Counted from the first letter of the stretch, positions 35,689 through 44,558 are shown. The stretch: DNA of 64,000 nt from Tsukamurella sp. 8F (GCF_029167375.1 NZ_JARFTP010000006.1:62001-126000); one strand, 5' to 3'. The notes: generated by a model not told the origin, from the letters alone. Program-made: numbers and translations.

Positions 35689-37092
35689 ATGACCGACGAC
35701 ACCGAGTACCGCATCGAGCACGACACCATGGGCGAGGTACGCGTTCCCGCGGCCGCGCTGTGGCGGGCGCAGACCCAGCGCGCCGTCGAGAACTTTCCGA
35801 TCAGCTTCCGCCCGCTCGAGCGGACCCAGATCCGCGCCATGGGTCTGCTCAAGGCCGCATGCGCGCAGGTGAACAAGGATCTCGGGCTGCTGGATGCCGA
35901 GAAGGCGGACGCGATCATCGCTGCGGCGACGGAGATCGCGGACGGTAAGCACGACGACCAGTTCCCGATCGACGTCTTCCAGACCGGCTCGGGCACCAGC
36001 TCCAACATGAACGCGAACGAGGTCATCGCGTCGATCGCCAAGACGAACGGCGTGGAGGTGCACCCCAACGATCATGTGAACATGTCACAGAGCTCCAACG
36101 ACACGTTCCCGACCGCGACGCACGTCGCCGCCACCGAGGCCGCCGCAACGGATCTCGTTCCCGCACTGCAGCATCTGCAGGAGGCCCTGGCCACCAAGGC
36201 CGGCGAGTGGCGCACCGTCGTCAAGTCGGGCCGCACACACCTGATGGACGCCGTTCCGGTGACCCTCGGCCAGGAGTTCGGCGGCTACGCCCGCCAGGTT
36301 CAGGCCGGCATCGAGCGCGTGCAGTCGACGCTCCCCCGCGTCGGCGAGCTGCCGATCGGCGGCACGGCCGTCGGCACCGGCCTCAACGCCCCCGACGGAT
36401 TCGGCACCAAGGTCGTCGCCGAGCTGGTGAAGCTCACGAACGTCGACGCGCTCGGTCTCGCGCAGGACAACTTCGAAGCACAGGCAGCGCGCGACGGGCT
36501 CGTCGAGCTGTCGGGCGCCCTGAAGACCGTCGCGGTGTCGCTGACCAAGATCGCGAACGACGTGCGCTGGATGGGCTCAGGACCGCTGACCGGACTCGGC
36601 GAGATCGCCCTTCCGGACCTGCAGCCGGGCAGCTCGATCATGCCGGGCAAGGTCAATCCCGTTCTGCCCGAGGCGGTCACGCAGGTCGCCGCGCAGGTGA
36701 TCGGCAACGATGCCGCGGTCACCGTCGGCGGGTTGTCGGGCGCCTTCGAGCTCAACGTGTACATCCCGATGATGGCGCGCAACGTGCTCGAGTCGCTCAA
36801 GCTGCTGGCCAACGTGTCCCGACTGTTCGCCGACCGCTGCATCGCGGGTCTGCAGGCGCACGAGGATCGGCTGCGCACGCTCGCGGAGTCGTCGCCGTCC
36901 ATCGTGACGCCGCTGAACTCGGCGATCGGCTACGAGGAGGCTGCGGCGGTCGCGAAGCAGGCCCTCAAGGAGGGCAAGACGATCCGCCAGACCGTGATCG
37001 ACCGCGGTTTGATCGGAGAAAAGCTGTCCGAGGAGGAGCTCGACCGCCGGCTCGACGTACTGAAGATGGCCAATCTGGACCGTCAACGCTGA
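35689..37092 (+). CDS. fumC: Class II fumarate hydratase
   Basis: 467 residues, oxygen-stable, iron-independent fumarase of the TCA cycle (fumarate + H2O = malate). The superfamily signature [11 protein letters not shown] is at 314-324; the catalytic Ser is in this loop. [28 protein letters not shown] and GRTHLMDA are the other substrate-site segments. The same glpX-fumC adjacency is found in Mycobacterium (Rv1099c-Rv1098c). A terminator hairpin lies directly after the stop. Confidence 0.97.
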   Translation: MTDDTEYRIEHDTMGEVRVPAAALWRAQTQRAVENFPISFRPLERTQIRAMGLLKAACAQVNKDLGLLDAEKADAIIAAATEIADGKHDDQFPIDVFQTGSGTSSNMNANEVIASIAKTNGVEVHPNDHVNMSQSSNDTFPTATHVAATEAAATDLVPALQHLQEALATKAGEWRTVVKSGRTHLMDAVPVTLGQEFGGYARQVQAGIERVQSTLPRVGELPIGGTAVGTGLNAPDGFGTKVVAELVKLTNVDALGLAQDNFEAQAARDGLVELSGALKTVAVSLTKIANDVRWMGSGPLTGLGEIALPDLQPGSSIMPGKVNPVLPEAVTQVAAQVIGNDAAVTVGGLSGAFELNVYIPMMARNVLESLKLLANVSRLFADRCIAGLQAHEDRLRTLAESSPSIVTPLNSAIGYEEAAAVAKQALKEGKTIRQTVIDRGLIGEKLSEEELDRRLDVLKMANLDRQR

Positions 37093-37103
37093 CAACGGAT
37101 TCC

Positions 37104-37150
37104 ACGGCGGGCTCGCGGCATTGCGTTGCGGGCCCGCCGTTCTCTTCTCA
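37104..37150 (+). terminator. Terminator after fumC
   Basis: 13-bp stem (left arm 37104-37116, right arm 37128-37140; one G-T pair) with an 11-nt loop, followed by a pyrimidine-rich TTCTCTTCTC tract. It sits between fumC and the convergent DUF1772 gene. Confidence 0.7.
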
Positions 37151-37597
37151 TCTCCAGGCGCCCGCCAACGCACCGAGCGCAGCCAGCGCGCACAGCGCAG
37201 CACGGCCGGCGTTCCACGGCCCCCACGTCGCGACGAACTCGGACCAGGACGCCGTCCCCGCCTCGATCCGCGTGTTGAGTGGAACGTTGACCGCGATGGT
37301 GGTGACGGCGGCTAGCACGGCCGCCACTCCGCCGCCGGCGCCCAGTAACGCTGCGCCGCTGCGGTGGCCCGCAGCGAGCGACCAGACCGCCGACACCAGG
37401 CCACCGAGAGCCGCGAGGGCGAACAGGAGCAGGAACGGCGCCCGCTCGACCGACTGATTCATCCGGACCATAGCCGCCGCGGCCTGCGCCGGCTCGGCGG
37501 AGCGCTGCGCCGAGATCACGGTCGCGTATGCGAAGTAGAAGCCGGCCAGCACCGCATTCGCCAGCGCGGTCCCGGCGAGTATCCATCGAAGTGTCAT
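37148..37597 (-). CDS. DUF1772/anthrone-oxygenase-like membrane protein
   Basis: 149 residues from the ATG at 37597. Four hydrophobic helices (residues ~6-25, 50-70, 80-100 and the C-terminal end) with GFYFAYATVISAQR early and a PLNTRIEAGTASWSEFVATW loop before the last helix, the DUF1772 signature. Members are small membrane proteins, some annotated as anthrone oxygenases. It is divergent from an AraC regulator, an arrangement suggesting the regulator controls it. Confidence 0.85.
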   Translation of the reverse strand: MTLRWILAGTALANAVLAGFYFAYATVISAQRSAEPAQAAAAMVRMNQSVERAPFLLLFALAALGGLVSAVWSLAAGHRSGAALLGAGGGVAAVLAAVTTIAVNVPLNTRIEAGTASWSEFVATWGPWNAGRAALCALAALGALAGAWR

Positions 37598-37665
37598 ACC
37601 TGCACACTGCCGCGGGCGGTCGGACGATCCCATAGCTGTTCCACTCGGTCGCATATCAGATCGTC

Positions 37666-37671
37666 TATGTT
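37666..37671 (+). promoter_or_regulatory. -10 box of the AraC regulator gene
   Basis: TATGTT, 6 nt before the ATG at 37678. Confidence 0.45.
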
Positions 37672-37677
37672 CGAGGG

Positions 37678-38616
37678 ATGGACCCGCTACAGAGGTTCGT
37701 GAGCGGCCCGCGGGCGCAGGGCGTGTTCTCCCTGCACGTCTCCATGCGACCGCCCTGGTGCGTGGACGTCGACGATCGCGCCCCACTCACCGTGGTCGCC
37801 GCGACGACGGGCTCGACGTGGCTGGTCCATTCGACCGAGCCGCCGGCGCTCCTCGAGCCCGGGACGGTCGCGCTCCTGGCGCACGGCCGCCGGTACTTCG
37901 TCGCCGACGAGCCGAAACGCGCGCCGACGGTGCGCATAGGCCCGGGCCAGGTGTGTGAGCCCATGCCCGGCAGCGGAATTCGCGAGGCCGATGCGCGCGG
38001 TCTGCTCACCTGGGGCAACGCCGACGACGGCCCCGATCAACTGCTGATCGGCACGTACGAGGCGCGCTCGATGGTCGGCGACCACGTCACTGCCGCGTTG
38101 CCCGACCTCGCCGTACTCGCTCCCGGAGCCGTGGACCCCGCGCTGCTGGACCTGCTGCGGCGGGAGCTCACGGAGCCGGGTGCCGGGCACGGCATGGTCG
38201 TCGACCGGTTGCTGGACCTGATCGTGTGCATGGCGGTCCGCGCTGCCGCCGATTCCGGTTCCGGGTGGCTCTCCGGCACAACGGATCCGGTCGTGGCGGG
38301 AGTTCTGGACCTCATCCACGGCGCGCCCGCGGAGCCGTGGACGCTGGACCGCCTGGCCGACGCGGTGCATGTGTCCCGCGCGACCATGGCGGCCCGGTTC
38401 CGCACACACGTCGGGTGCCCGCCCGGCGACTACCTGATCCGTTGGCGCATCGCGCTCGCCGCGGACGCGCTGACCGAGACGGACCTACCCCTGACCGCGA
38501 TCGCCGAGCGAGTGGGCTACGCGACGCCGTTCGCGCTGAGTACGGCGTTCACCCGCGTGCAGGGCACGAGCCCCGCGAGCTATCGAGCCGATCAGCGCCT
38601 GTCGGACAGGGTGTAG
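37678..38616 (+). CDS. AraC family transcriptional regulator
   Basis: 312 residues. N-terminal cupin-type sensor domain (residues ~10-180; DRAPLTVVAATTGSTWLVHS, PGTVALLAHGRRYFVADEP) of the AraC-binding-like cupin_6 group. The C-terminal double helix-turn-helix spans ~205-305: LDRLADAVHVSRATMAARFR, then LTAIAERVGYATPFALSTAF. The inducer is unknown. Its divergence from the DUF1772 gene makes that gene the probable target. Overlaps the next convergent gene by 25 bp. Confidence 0.9.
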   Translation: MDPLQRFVSGPRAQGVFSLHVSMRPPWCVDVDDRAPLTVVAATTGSTWLVHSTEPPALLEPGTVALLAHGRRYFVADEPKRAPTVRIGPGQVCEPMPGSGIREADARGLLTWGNADDGPDQLLIGTYEARSMVGDHVTAALPDLAVLAPGAVDPALLDLLRRELTEPGAGHGMVVDRLLDLIVCMAVRAAADSGSGWLSGTTDPVVAGVLDLIHGAPAEPWTLDRLADAVHVSRATMAARFRTHVGCPPGDYLIRWRIALAADALTETDLPLTAIAERVGYATPFALSTAFTRVQGTSPASYRADQRLSDRV

Positions 38617-38906
38617 GAGGCTGCGGCAGACGCGGTCGCCACCGCGAACACCGCGGGCCAGGCGCCGATCTTCTTGGCGAGAGGATGCGACGCGCCGAAG
38701 CCACCGAGGTATACGGCGGCGAGCCCCGCGGCGGTCGCCGGCCCACCCTTGACCAGCCAGCTGCGTCCCGCGTAGGCGCCGGCGGCGGCCAGCACCACGC
38801 CGCCCAACGGCCGGATGCCGGTCTCCCGCGCCGCCAGGTACCCGCCGATCAGCCCCACCGCCACGATCGGCGCCGTCTGCACCGTCTCTGCACTTCGCAT
38901 CGCCAT
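38592..38906 (-). CDS. Small membrane protein, unknown function
   Basis: 104 residues from the ATG at 38906, set by a TAGCCT box 7 nt upstream. Three or four short hydrophobic helices (TAPIVAVGLIGGYLAA, PLGGVVLAAAGAYAG, ATAAGLAAVYLGGFGAS, WPAVFAVATASAAASY) rich in Ala/Gly. I do not recognise a named family. It overlaps the 3' end of the AraC gene and is divergent from a methyltransferase; a long inverted repeat lies between them. Confidence 0.6.
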   Translation of the reverse strand: MAMRSAETVQTAPIVAVGLIGGYLAARETGIRPLGGVVLAAAGAYAGRSWLVKGGPATAAGLAAVYLGGFGASHPLAKKIGAWPAVFAVATASAAASYTLSDRR

Positions 38907-38913
38907 GGCGCCC

Positions 38914-38919
38914 AGGCTA
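38914..38919 (-). promoter_or_regulatory. -10 box of the 104-aa membrane protein gene
   Basis: TAGCCT, 7 nt before the ATG at 38906. Confidence 0.45.
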
Positions 38920-38972
38920 CGCACCGTCGGCGACGCATAGACCGCCGGCCGCCGTCGCGAATCGAAGCCTGG

Positions 38973-39008
38973 GAGCGCCTATCCCGCCATATAGCGGGAT
39001 AGGCGCTC
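38973..39008. repeat. Perfect 15-bp inverted repeat in a divergent promoter
   Basis: Arms 38973-38987 (GAGCGCCTATCCCGC) and 38994-39008, perfect reverse complements around the loop CATATA. It lies between two divergent start codons (38906 and 39053), so it cannot be an ordinary terminator of either. It may be an operator or a structured mobile remnant. Confidence 0.65.
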
Positions 39009-39040
39009 TCAGAGCTCGGTTGGTGACGTGAAGCGCCGGG

Positions 39041-39046
39041 TAGCGT
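39041..39046 (+). promoter_or_regulatory. -10 box of the methyltransferase gene
   Basis: TAGCGT, 6 nt before the ATG at 39053. Confidence 0.45.
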
Positions 39047-39052
39047 CGGGGT

Positions 39053-39640
39053 ATGGCAGAACCGCGGTGGATAACGGACACCAAGCCCGGGCACAGCGAG
39101 TGGTATATCGAGCGATTCCGGAAGATGGCCGCCGGCGGAGCAGACCTGGACGGCGAAGGCCGCCTGATCGACGCGATGGTCCCGCGCAACGCGAAGATCC
39201 TCGATGCAGGGTGCGGACCAGGCCGAGTCGGCGGCTACCTGCACAGCCGCGGCCACACGGTGACGGGCGTCGATGTGGATCCGAAGCTCATCGAGGCCGC
39301 CGAACAGGATCACCCCGGCCCGCGGTGGCTGGTCGGCGACCTCGCCGAGCTCGACCTGGGCGAGCGGTTCGACGCGATCGTGTGCGCCGGCAACGTGATG
39401 GTATTCGTCGCCGAGGGGACCGAGACGCGAGTCCTACAGCGCTTCCGCGACCACTTGACGCAGGACGGCTTCGCCGTGGTCGGCTTCCACGTCGACCGCG
39501 GTCTCACACCGCAGCGGTTCGACGCCTACGCCGAGCAGGCGGGCCTGCGGATCGATCTCCGCCTCGCCACCTGGGACGTCAAGCCGTGGCACGAAGGCGC
39601 CGACTTCGCGGTCAGCGTCTTGCGCCCATCGGACCTGTGA
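39053..39640 (+). CDS. Class I SAM-dependent methyltransferase
   Basis: 195 residues. SAM-binding motif I AKILDAGCGPGRVGGYL, acidic motif II VTGVDVDPKLIEAA, then WLVGDLAEL and FDAIVCAGNVMVFV complete the Rossmann SAM site. Substrate specificity cannot be deduced. It is the only gene on its strand here; the next gene on the other strand ends 7 bp away. Confidence 0.88.
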   Translation: MAEPRWITDTKPGHSEWYIERFRKMAAGGADLDGEGRLIDAMVPRNAKILDAGCGPGRVGGYLHSRGHTVTGVDVDPKLIEAAEQDHPGPRWLVGDLAELDLGERFDAIVCAGNVMVFVAEGTETRVLQRFRDHLTQDGFAVVGFHVDRGLTPQRFDAYAEQAGLRIDLRLATWDVKPWHEGADFAVSVLRPSDL

Positions 39641-39647
39641 TCGACAG

Positions 39648-41000
39648 TCAGGAGAACGCGAACAACCACCCGAACCCGGCGACCACCACCGCCGCCCAGA
39701 CCGCGTACACGGGAAGCATCGCGGTCTGCCACTTCTCGAGCTCATCGAACCTGCGCCGTCCTCGCACGAAGCCGATGCCCAACCATGCCGACCACGAGAG
39801 ACTCACCAGCAGAAGCAGGTTCAGCCCGAGCGCGGCCGCCTTGTTGGGCGACGTCCCGAACTCGGCGGTGCGGGTCACCATCGCCAGCAGGACGATCAGA
39901 TCGACCACGACGGCCGCCACCACCAGCGCCACCTGGAGTCCGTCGAACAGATCGGGGCGCCGACGCGGATCGCGCGCCGAGATCGCGTACAGCAGTAGCC
40001 CCATCACCAGAACGAGCACGCCGGCCATCAGCACGAGCAGGTCGCGATCCACGCCGATCAGGCCGGGATGCACGCCGAATGCCGCCAGCACGGCGATCAG
40101 CATCGTGAGGGTGACGGGCGTGAATATCCTGGTCAGGACTGGTGCCATGTTCTCGATGACGTCCTGTTTGGCCTCGACCAGCCATGCCGCCACGAGCACG
40201 GCGCCTGCCGCACAGCCTGGGATCAGCCAATCCTGGAAGAACGCCTCTGCGTCGATGCCGATCGCGTGGAACGAGTTGATGGTCAGGGCGCACACCACTC
40301 CGCCACCCAGCGCGATGAGCGCGTAATAGATCACGAACTCGCCGGTGAACCGGACGAAGTCCATCCGCCGCGGAGACGATCGCCACGCGCCGCCCGTGTA
40401 GAAGACCCCTACGACGAGCCACAGCAGCACGGGCGCGTGCATGGCCGCCAGCGCCTCCGTGCTGCCGCCACGCACGAAGGGATATACCGCGAGAACCACT
40501 GCGGCAACGGCGAATACGGTTCCAGACAGGAGCGCGACGCGAGCCGGTGTGCCCCGCTTCCAGCCGAAGTAGGCCGCTAGGAGTGGAAGGACGAACAGGG
40601 CCAGGAAGCGCGGGACTGCGTCGCCGAGCAGGTGCACACCGATGCATGTGGCCACGCCGGCCGACGCTCCCAGCGCCAGGACCACGACCGACTCGTGATG
40701 CCGCCCAGAGTGTTCGGGAGCCGCGTCGAGCACGAGTTGCTTCCACAGCCTGTCCGAGTGCTCACGTGCGAATTCGCGCGCAACGGCATCGGTGGATCCC
40801 ATCCGCTTGATGGCGACGAGAAACGCCTCGTCGTCGTCGAGCCCCCGCGCGCCGAGGGCATCGATCGAGTCCCGCAGGTGCGCTTCGAGTTCGTCTACCT
40901 CGTCGCGTGCGATGCGGCGGCGCCGCTCCATGTATCCGCGCCACTGGCCGACCTGACCATCGAGGCCACTCGGGACGGCTCCGTCCGTGCCGCCCGTCAC
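39648..41000 (-). CDS. Permease-prefix-domain membrane protein coupled to PadR
   Basis: 450 residues, start GTG at 41000, overlapping the padR stop as GTGA (40997-41000). The first ~90 residues (MERRRRIARDEVDELEAHLR, then EAFLVAIKRMGSTDAVAREF) are the permease prefix domain typical of proteins encoded after PadR regulators. About ten membrane segments follow. Members are found as PadR-controlled envelope or ABC-linked proteins; no ABC ATPase gene is adjacent here, so the partner is unclear. Confidence 0.8.
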   Translation of the reverse strand: MTGGTDGAVPSGLDGQVGQWRGYMERRRRIARDEVDELEAHLRDSIDALGARGLDDDEAFLVAIKRMGSTDAVAREFAREHSDRLWKQLVLDAAPEHSGRHHESVVVLALGASAGVATCIGVHLLGDAVPRFLALFVLPLLAAYFGWKRGTPARVALLSGTVFAVAAVVLAVYPFVRGGSTEALAAMHAPVLLWLVVGVFYTGGAWRSSPRRMDFVRFTGEFVIYYALIALGGGVVCALTINSFHAIGIDAEAFFQDWLIPGCAAGAVLVAAWLVEAKQDVIENMAPVLTRIFTPVTLTMLIAVLAAFGVHPGLIGVDRDLLVLMAGVLVLVMGLLLYAISARDPRRRPDLFDGLQVALVVAAVVVDLIVLLAMVTRTAEFGTSPNKAAALGLNLLLLVSLSWSAWLGIGFVRGRRRFDELEKWQTAMLPVYAVWAAVVVAGFGWLFAFS

Positions 41001-41359
41001 GCGTACCCTGCATCGGTCGCGGGCCCGAGACCCTCCCAGGCGCGGTCCAGCGCCGAACTCACGACGGCCCACTGTTGCCGCCGCTCCGCGAGCGCCTCTC
41101 GGCCGACCCCGGTGAGAGCGTAATGTTTACGCCGACGACCGGTACTCGGTGTCTCCCAGTAGGATTCGACCATTCCCGTCCGCTCCAGACGGTGCAGCAA
41201 CGGGTACAGCATTCCGTCGGTCCACTCCATGCGGCCATCGGACAGCCGTCGCACCTCCGAGAGGAGGGCGTAGCCGTACGAGTCTCCCCGCGCCAGCACT
41301 CCCAGCACGAGCGGCGTCGCCGATGCCGCCACCAGATCCTTGTCGATCTGCACATCCAC
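40997..41359 (-). CDS. PadR family transcriptional regulator
   Basis: 120 residues. Winged helix VLGVLARGDSYGYALLSEVR, LSDGRMEWTDGMLYPLLHRL, then the beta wing WETPSTGRRRKHYALTGVGR and a short dimerisation helix. Such regulators repress their own operon and release on ligand binding. A 7-bp inverted repeat sits just upstream of the start (41365-41385). It is co-translated with the downstream membrane protein. Confidence 0.92.
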   Translation of the reverse strand: MDVQIDKDLVAASATPLVLGVLARGDSYGYALLSEVRRLSDGRMEWTDGMLYPLLHRLERTGMVESYWETPSTGRRRKHYALTGVGREALAERRQQWAVVSSALDRAWEGLGPATDAGYA

Positions 41360-41364
41360 CTCGC

Positions 41365-41385
41365 ATACCTAGAACCATTAGGTAT
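41365..41385. promoter_or_regulatory. Candidate PadR operator
   Basis: ATACCTA-GAACCAT-TAGGTAT, perfect 7-bp arms and AT-rich against its GC-rich surroundings, starting 6 bp upstream of the padR start codon. Autorepression by PadR is the natural reading. Confidence 0.5.
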
Positions 41386-41415
41386 GACGATACATAGCGG
41401 TTCTAGGGGTGGCAA

Positions 41416-41904
41416 TCAGGCGAAGCTGAGTAGTCCGACCGGGAACGTGCGCTCGGTATGCGCCTCGTACACCAGCATCCCTGGGTAGACGCGCGCGAAT
41501 GCCTGCCGGCACTCCTCCACCTCTTCCGGATCGTCGACCTCCCGGAACGTCACCGGGCGCGCACGCCCATCGATCTCTGCCGTCGCCTCGCCCGCGGCAC
41601 GCAGGTTGAGGAACCAGTTCGGCGTCTCGCGCGCGCCGGCGTTGCCGCCGATCACCACGATGTCGTCGCCGCGTAGCACGTGCATCAAAGCGACCGACCG
41701 TGGCTCCCCCGACTTGCGCCCGCGCACGGTGAGCCGGAACACGGGCGCGGACAACCAGATCCGCGAGTACAGACGCCCCGGCAGCCGATCGACGTATCGA
41801 CTGTGCAGCCTGGTCCCGGCGCGCGCGAACGAACCGAGACGCCGCATCATCAGATTGTTGGCGCGCGCCCGCACCGTGGTCCATCGGCCCAGCTGAGAGG
41901 TCAT
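41416..41904 (-). CDS. Deazaflavin (F420)-dependent nitroreductase family protein
   Basis: 162 residues from the ATG at 41904. Family motifs are FRLTVRGRKSGEPRSVALMH, VVIGGNAGARETPNWFLNLR and RARPVTFREVDDPEE. This is the Ddn-type split barrel, which uses reduced F420 to reduce quinones or nitro compounds and is typical of Mycobacteriales. Cys and catalytic residues specific to prodrug activation cannot be judged from sequence alone. Confidence 0.88.
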   Translation of the reverse strand: MTSQLGRWTTVRARANNLMMRRLGSFARAGTRLHSRYVDRLPGRLYSRIWLSAPVFRLTVRGRKSGEPRSVALMHVLRGDDIVVIGGNAGARETPNWFLNLRAAGEATAEIDGRARPVTFREVDDPEEVEECRQAFARVYPGMLVYEAHTERTFPVGLLSFA

Positions 41905-42019
41905 GCAGGCACTGTAGAAGCAGCGCCACCACCACGTCATCCGCCCGGAGGCCGATCTCATCCTCCGCCCCTGGGCGGATGCCGAGGGTGGGCCGGTGAG
42001 CGGACGCCGGCCGGCCCGG

Positions 42020-43315
42020 TCAGACGCCTGGCGCGAACTCCTCCAGCATCTCGGTGACGAGTGCGGCGATGGGCGAGCGCTCGGAGCGCGTGAGAGTCAC
42101 ATGCGCGAAGAGGGGGTGCCCCTTGAGCTTCTCGATGACCGCGGCGACGCCGTCGTGCCGCCCGACGCGTAGATTGTCGCGCTGCGCGACATCGTGGGTG
42201 AGCACCACGCGCGAGCCCGCGCCGAGTCGGGACAGCACCGTCAGCAGGACGTTGCGCTCGAGGGACTGGGCCTCGTCGACGATGACGAACGAATCGTGCA
42301 GGGACCGGCCGCGGATATGCGTCAAGGGCAGCACCTCGAGCATGCCGCGTGACAGCACCTCTTCGATCACCTCGGTCGAGGCGAGCCCGTCGAGCGTGTC
42401 GAATACGGCCTGTGCCCACGGCCCCATCTTCTCGTTCTCGGTGCCGGGCAGGTAGCCGAGCTCCTGCCCGCCGACCGCGTACAGCGGCCGGAACACCACG
42501 ACCTTCCGCTGCGTCCGCCGCTCCAGCACAGCCTCGAGACCCGCGCACAGCGCGAGCGCCGACTTGCCCGTGCCGGCCTTGCCGCCGAGCGACACGATAC
42601 CTACCGACTCGTCGAGCAATAGGTCCAGCGCCACCCTCTGCTCTGCACTGCGGCCGTGCAGCCCGAACGCCTCGCGGTCCCCGCGCACGAGCTGGACCCG
42701 CTTGTCGGGTGATACGCGGCCGAGCGCGCTCGACGTCCCGCCGAGGAGCCGAACTCCCGTGTGGCAGGGCAGGTCTCGCGCCACATCGTGGTCGAGGACG
42801 CCGTCGGCGAAGAGCGTGTCGATGTCACCCGGAGCGACTTCGAGCTCCTCCATGCCCGTCCAGCCGGACGTCACGACGTCCTGCGCGTGGTACTCGTCTG
42901 CGGCCAGGCCGACGGCGCCGGCCTTGACGCGCAGCGGGATGTCCTTCGACACCAGGACGACCTCGCGCCCCTCGGCGCGCAGGTTCAGAGCGCAGGCCAG
43001 GATGCGGGCGTCGTTGGTCTCGGTGCGGAATCCGGCGGGCAACACCGACGGGTCGGTGTGATTCAGCTCCACCTGCACCGTGCCACCGGTGGGCAGCGGG
43101 ATGGGCTGATCGAGCCGGCCGTGCTCGACACGCAGGTCGTCCAGCATCCGCAGCGCTTCGCGGGCGAACCACCCCAGCTCGTGGTGATGACGCTTCCCCT
43201 CCAGTTCGCCGATGACCACGAGCGGGAGCACCGCGTGGTGTTCGGCGAATCGGACGGCGGCCCACGGGTCGGAGAGCAGGACGGAGGTGTCGAGAACGTA
43301 GGTCCGGTTGGTCAC
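42020..43315 (-). CDS. phoH2: PhoH2-type protein, PIN domain fused to PhoH ATPase
   Basis: 431 residues. Residues 1-140 are a PIN RNase domain ([14 protein letters not shown] with Asp9; acidic [19 protein letters not shown]). The PhoH RNA helicase/ATPase has Walker [10 protein letters not shown] at 244-252, Walker B-like VIVDEAQS and [21 protein letters not shown]-PhoH proteins (Rv1095) unwind and cleave RNA and act as toxin with a small upstream antitoxin in mycobacteria. The GTG at 43315 has AGGAG 6 nt upstream. A possible small upstream ORF is at 43390-43464. Confidence 0.93.
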   Translation of the reverse strand: MTNRTYVLDTSVLLSDPWAAVRFAEHHAVLPLVVIGELEGKRHHHELGWFAREALRMLDDLRVEHGRLDQPIPLPTGGTVQVELNHTDPSVLPAGFRTETNDARILACALNLRAEGREVVLVSKDIPLRVKAGAVGLAADEYHAQDVVTSGWTGMEELEVAPGDIDTLFADGVLDHDVARDLPCHTGVRLLGGTSSALGRVSPDKRVQLVRGDREAFGLHGRSAEQRVALDLLLDESVGIVSLGGKAGTGKSALALCAGLEAVLERRTQRKVVVFRPLYAVGGQELGYLPGTENEKMGPWAQAVFDTLDGLASTEVIEEVLSRGMLEVLPLTHIRGRSLHDSFVIVDEAQSLERNVLLTVLSRLGAGSRVVLTHDVAQRDNLRVGRHDGVAAVIEKLKGHPLFAHVTLTRSERSPIAALVTEMLEEFAPGV

Positions 43316-43389
43316 GTGGCGCTCCTAGCCCGGGCTGGCACCCGCCCGAGCGTGTTGCTCCGGCCGGTCGGTTCCGCGGTCGGGACTCC

Positions 43390-43464
43390 TCAGCGCAGAT
43401 GCGCCGCGGGGACCTCGACGAGGACCGGGGCCGGCCCTCCCGTGTCGACGATTCGTCTTCTCAC
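43390..43464 (-). CDS. Possible 24-codon ORF upstream of phoH2 (antitoxin candidate)
   Basis: Reads GTG then RRRIVDTGG and APVLVEVPAAHLR to a stop 74 bp before the phoH2 start, with GGAAGG 8 nt upstream of the GTG. The translation is hydrophobic/basic. Mycobacterial phoH2 is preceded by a small antitoxin gene (phoAT); this ORF is in the right place on the right strand. I cannot tell from sequence whether it is homologous. Confidence 0.25.
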   Translation of the reverse strand: MRRRIVDTGGPAPVLVEVPAAHLR

Positions 43465-43606
43465 AGTGGGACCCTTCCGTAACAGGCCACTTCCCCTGGG
43501 CCCGTCTCCGCCAAGGTATCCCCCATGGCGCCGGGATGCTCGCACCACGCGCAGCGGCGAGGTGAACTTCTGATGTCGGGCCGATTTCGCCTGTCCTAGT
43601 GCCACG

Positions 43607-43636
43607 AAACCCCCGCCCGCGACACGCGGACGGGGG
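43607..43636 (-). terminator. Terminator after the desA2-like gene
   Basis: 12-bp GC stem (arms 43610-43621 and 43625-43636, one mismatch) with the 3-nt loop ACA. On the minus strand a TTT precedes CGTGGC, so the T-run is short. It lies 28 bp after the stop of the desaturase-like gene. Confidence 0.55.
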
Positions 43637-43663
43637 TGAAGTGAGTAACCGTCAGGTAGAGCC

Positions 43664-44494
43664 TCAGAGGCTCAGATCGTACTTGGCGAGAATCCCGTTG
43701 ATGATCGCCCTATCGCCCTCTTCGGTACCGATACCGGCGCCGTGAACGATGCGACGGGACTCGTCGAGCCCTTCGGCGGTTTCGGCGCCGATCGCGGTGG
43801 CCTTGCGCGCCTGGTCGAGGATCGCGGCCTTGGCGACCTCTTCGTTGACGTCCAGCACTACTGCGAAGAAATCGGACCAGACCGAGCGCTGCAGCGTGTC
43901 GTCGGCGGAGATCTTCCGCAGAGTCTCGACCAGACCCCTGGGCGTTCCCTCGGACTTGTCGGCGACGTCCGCCAGCTTCGCGAAGTAGTCCGCCGAGAGT
44001 GCCTCGTGGAAGACGATCATCGCGACCTGATCGATGATGCCGTAGTCGTCGATGGACTTCTCGTACTGCTTATAGCCGCGGGTGACGGCCTCGAGGCGCC
44101 ACAGCTCCAGCTTCTCGACGTCGAACGTACGGCTGACGACGACGTGGTCGCGCAGCGCGATCGCGTGCCGGTTCTCCTCGGCCGTCCAGTGGCCGACCAT
44201 GCGGCCCCAGTCCGACTCGATGGGGTGGTGCTGCGCCATCAGGCGGTGCAGCGACGGCAGGTGGTCCTTGGTCAGCAGACCCAGCACCAGGCCGTGCCCC
44301 ACGACCGGGTCGATGGCGACATCCGAATCGACGAAGTCGTCACCGCCGAGGAAGGCATAGTTCCGCCCGTCGTCCCACGGCACCAGGTCATGCGGCTTCC
44401 ACGGGTCGCCCTCGGCAAGGTAGCGATCCCGGATCTCCGGGAGGGCCTTGTCGACGGCGATGATCAGCTCGTCCTCGATGGGGGTCACACTCAC
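43664..44494 (-). CDS. desA2: Acyl-ACP desaturase-like protein (DesA2 group)
   Basis: 276 residues from the GTG at 44494 (TAAGGT 8 nt upstream). Helix-bundle fold with WKPHDLVPWDDGRNYAFLGG at the start and the first diiron motif TAEENRH, with the paired Glu of HHPIESDWG upstream. The second motif, normally DExxH, reads ADDTLQRSVW here: Glu is Asp and His is Gln. It lies beside glyA and phoH2, as Rv1094 does. Soluble desaturases introduce double bonds into acyl-ACP, but the altered second site makes catalysis uncertain. Confidence 0.82.
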   Translation of the reverse strand: MSVTPIEDELIIAVDKALPEIRDRYLAEGDPWKPHDLVPWDDGRNYAFLGGDDFVDSDVAIDPVVGHGLVLGLLTKDHLPSLHRLMAQHHPIESDWGRMVGHWTAEENRHAIALRDHVVVSRTFDVEKLELWRLEAVTRGYKQYEKSIDDYGIIDQVAMIVFHEALSADYFAKLADVADKSEGTPRGLVETLRKISADDTLQRSVWSDFFAVVLDVNEEVAKAAILDQARKATAIGAETAEGLDESRRIVHGAGIGTEEGDRAIINGILAKYDLSL

Positions 44495-44558
44495 GGGGTG
44501 CAACCTTAGGCGAGTACGCGGGCGCCGTTCAAGTCACCACGGCCTAACAATGCGCCGC

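Larger units (their letters stand above)
43316..43663. other. Gene-poor 348-bp region between phoH2 and the desA2-like gene
   Basis: It holds the phoH2 ribosome site, a possible 24-codon minus-strand ORF (43390-43464), a 10-bp palindrome AGCCCGGGCT at 43327-43336, and the desA2 terminator at 43607-43636. No tRNA or riboswitch is seen. Confidence 0.6.
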
